Part shown: one piece after another, positions 5,929 through 6,708 of the stretch
Layout of the letters: each line of letters opens with the position of its first letter
Position numbering within the stretch: the first letter of the stretch is position 1
Assembly: GCA_031276415.1 (NCBI GenBank)
Contig: JAISNF010000352.1
Span: 1 to 6,708 of the forward strand
From: Planctomycetaceae bacterium
GTDB taxonomy: Bacteria; Planctomycetota; Planctomycetia; Pirellulales; Thermoguttaceae
Direction of reading: 5' to 3'
Length of the DNA: 6,708 nt
Notes under the pieces: model-generated
Database searches by the model: none
What the model was told of the DNA's origin: nothing
Seen by the model: only the letters and a program-made list of their open reading frames with translations
Translations under genes and position numbers: made by a program

Positions 5929-5980
5929 GCGAAATGATATTTTTCCTTGTCCTGATGGTTATGGAAACATATCATTTCGC
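5929..5980. repeat. Strong hairpin with 12-bp perfect arms
   Basis: GCGAAATGATAT (5929-5940) pairs perfectly with 5969-5980. After one mismatch, TTTCC (5942-5946) pairs with GGAAA (5963-5967), leaving a 16-base loop. Read from the AT-hook gene toward the flavodiiron gene it has no T-run after it, so it is not a classical terminator for that gene. Confidence 0.75.
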
Positions 5981-6026
5981 GTTTTATTTCACGTTACATG
6001 AACAATTATGAAATAAACATTTTTTT
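5981..6026 (+). terminator. Terminator-like hairpin with T-run, plus strand
   Basis: GTTTTATTTC (5981-5990) pairs with GAAATAAAC (6010-6018) with one bulged T, and is followed on the plus strand by an A and seven T residues (6020-6026). It looks like an intrinsic terminator for plus-strand transcription, but no plus-strand gene precedes it. It begins directly after the 5929-5980 hairpin, so the two could be the body and end of a small RNA. The stem is AT-rich and chance is possible. Confidence 0.35.
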
Positions 6027-6070
6027 AACCGTTTTGGTATTATTACGTTTATTTGGTAATTTTTGTAGTT

Positions 6071-6253
6071 TTATTTATTTTGCATTGCAAATTCTACAAT
6101 TTCTTGTACAAGATGTGCAGGAACGCGAATTAATTTTGTTGGACAGCCATATTTACCACTTCCTTTTGGTCGCCCGACACCGCTTTTGTTGGTAACTTTT
6201 TTAACCGTTTTAACGGATTTTTTAGCGGATTTTTTTACTGATTTTTTAGGCAT
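6071..6253 (-). CDS. Small lysine-rich AT-hook-like DNA-binding protein
   Basis: The protein has 60 residues, of which 14 are Lys and 2 Arg against 2 Glu, so it is very basic. Residues 3-19 repeat the pattern KKSV-KKSA-KKSV, as in histone H1-like tails. Residues 27-34 read GRPKGSGK, matching the GRP core of an AT-hook that lies in the minor groove of AT-rich DNA. Residues 39-56 (TKLIRVPAHLVQEIVEFA) look like the strand-helix start of a ribbon-helix-helix-type segment common at the end of small GRPKG proteins. DNA binding is inferred; a specific regulator or nucleoid-associated role cannot be separated. The frame opens 13 codons earlier (6292), but the ATG at 6251-6253 has an ideal AAAGGAG six bases upstream and the motif-bearing protein begins there (MPKKS). 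It has its own promoter and stands alone, 244 bases before the flavodiiron gene. I do not recognise a named family. Confidence 0.8.
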   Translation of the reverse strand: MPKKSVKKSAKKSVKTVKKVTNKSGVGRPKGSGKYGCPTKLIRVPAHLVQEIVEFAMQNK

Positions 6254-6259
6254 AATAAA

Positions 6260-6266
6260 CTCCTTT
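6260..6266 (-). promoter_or_regulatory. Ribosome binding site deciding the start of the AT-hook protein
   Basis: AAAGGAG on the minus strand is a near-perfect Shine-Dalgarno sequence six bases before the ATG at 6253. It lies inside the longer open frame, which argues against the upstream start at 6292. Confidence 0.8.
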
Positions 6267-6303
6267 GTAAAATCGAATACGGAAATTAACATAAACTTTG
6301 GAT

Positions 6304-6331
6304 ATTATGACAAACTTGTGATAATTGTCAA
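6304..6331 (-). promoter_or_regulatory. Promoter of the AT-hook gene with overlapping dyad
   Basis: On the minus strand a perfect TTGACA (6326-6331) is followed after 16 bases by CATAAT (6304-6309); TAATAT at 6302-6307 with an 18-base spacer is an alternative -10. The start site would be near 6295, about 42 bases before the ATG. An inverted repeat TGACAA (6308-6313), 11 bases, TTGTCA (6325-6330) covers both promoter boxes and resembles an operator. Confidence 0.6.
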
Positions 6332-6525
6332 GACCACTTATCCATTTATTGTAATATTTCGTTTCGGCATTTTGAATTTGTAATCAAAAATATTAAAAAT
6401 ATTAAATTTGTGGTTTTTAGAAATTCCCTGAAATAATTACAAAACAAAGACTAGACAATACACTCCAGTTAGAGGACAATTAGGTTTAATAGGAAAATTA
6501 TTCCTAATAACAATAAAAAATAAGG

Positions 6526-6542
6526 AACAAACTTTGTTTGTT
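6526..6542 (-). terminator. Weak terminator-like hairpin for leftward transcription
   Basis: AACAAAC and GTTTGTT form a perfect 7-bp stem with a 3-base loop. On the minus strand it is followed by CCTTATTTTTT, so it could end transcripts arriving from beyond the right edge. The stem is AT-rich and the T-run starts a few bases late, so support is weak. Confidence 0.25.
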
Positions 6543-6609
6543 GTTATAATATTTTGTGAATTTCCTAACATTTTGGTAACTTCTAATAACCGGCTTTTTA
6601 TTTAAACAA

Positions 6610-6680
6610 AGATTATTTAACCACAGAGAAGAAATTTTAAATAGTTATTTTAGATCAAAAGTCAAATATAAAATAAAATT
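6610..6680 (+). repeat. Dispersed repeat, copy 2 (related to 4460-4535)
   Basis: It matches copy 1 from AGATTATTTAACCACAGAG through TTATTTTAGATCAAAA and into the AT-rich stretch beyond, in the same orientation. It carries one fewer 9-base CACAGAGAA unit. The right inverted end expected from copy 1 is not seen before the window ends at 6708. Confidence 0.8.
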
Positions 6681-6708
6681 TTTATTAAAATAAAAAATAC
6701 CACTGCGT

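Larger units (their letters stand above)
6332..6708. other. 377-base AT-rich non-coding end of the window
   Basis: No gene is supported on either strand. It holds small AT repeats (AAAATATTA twice near 6386-6405), a 6-bp hairpin TAGGAA/TTCCTA (6490-6506), a 7-bp hairpin AACAAAC/GTTTGTT with a 3-base loop (6526-6542) and the second copy of the CACAGAG-type repeat (6610-6680). Confidence 0.65.

Noticed and set aside
6254..6292. Upstream ATG giving a 73-residue AT-hook protein
   Set aside because: The AAAGGAG site lies inside this extension and points to the ATG at 6253; the extra 13 residues overlap the expected leader near the transcription start.
5998..6383. Plus-strand frames at 5998-6195 and 6186-6383
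   Set aside because: They lie opposite the AT-hook gene and its promoter, have hydrophobic low-complexity products and lack ribosome binding sites.

Overview
The window looks like a chromosomal stretch from a low-GC bacterium, most probably a planctomycete (Planctomycetota). This rests on the wording of NusA and of the IF-2 N-terminus as I remember those families, on the nusA-infB order, on an M16 peptidase of the planctomycete type, and on AT-rich intergenic spacers full of small dispersed repeats. No search was run, so the phylum is an inference. A flavodiiron protein suggests an anaerobic or microaerophilic life that must deal with occasional O2 or NO.

All convincing genes lie on the minus strand. 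Read in the direction of transcription (right to left) they are: a 60-residue lysine-rich protein with an AT-hook-like motif (6253-6071); a flavodiiron A-type flavoprotein (5826-4633); an M16-family peptidase-like protein that has lost its zinc-binding motif (about 4290-3061); the transcription factor NusA (2413-1154); and the first 311 codons of translation initiation factor IF-2 (933 to beyond base 1), which starts at TTG. nusA and infB form the usual transcription/translation pair. The other three genes are separated by spacers of roughly 240-650 bases and look like independent units. The two right-hand genes each have a good sigma70-type promoter and ribosome binding site.

The left end is striking at the DNA level. 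The linker of IF-2 is built of lysine-headed pentapeptides arranged as a 45-bp tandem repeat (KGLPA-KESSA-KESSA). Nine complete, nearly identical copies are visible and the array continues off the left edge.

The spacers carry the rest of the structure: a 95-base near-palindrome before nusA, another set of competing inverted repeats nearby, degenerate 9-10-bp-unit repeats, a CACAGAG-type element with 23-bp inverted ends between the flavodiiron and M16 genes plus a second related copy at the right edge, and two consecutive hairpins ending in a T-run between the flavodiiron and AT-hook genes.

I see no CRISPR array, transposase, tRNA, rRNA or defence system. The observations most worth following up are the IF-2 satellite, the metal-motif-less M16 protein, the AT-hook protein with an operator-like dyad over its promoter, and the double-hairpin intergenic segment.
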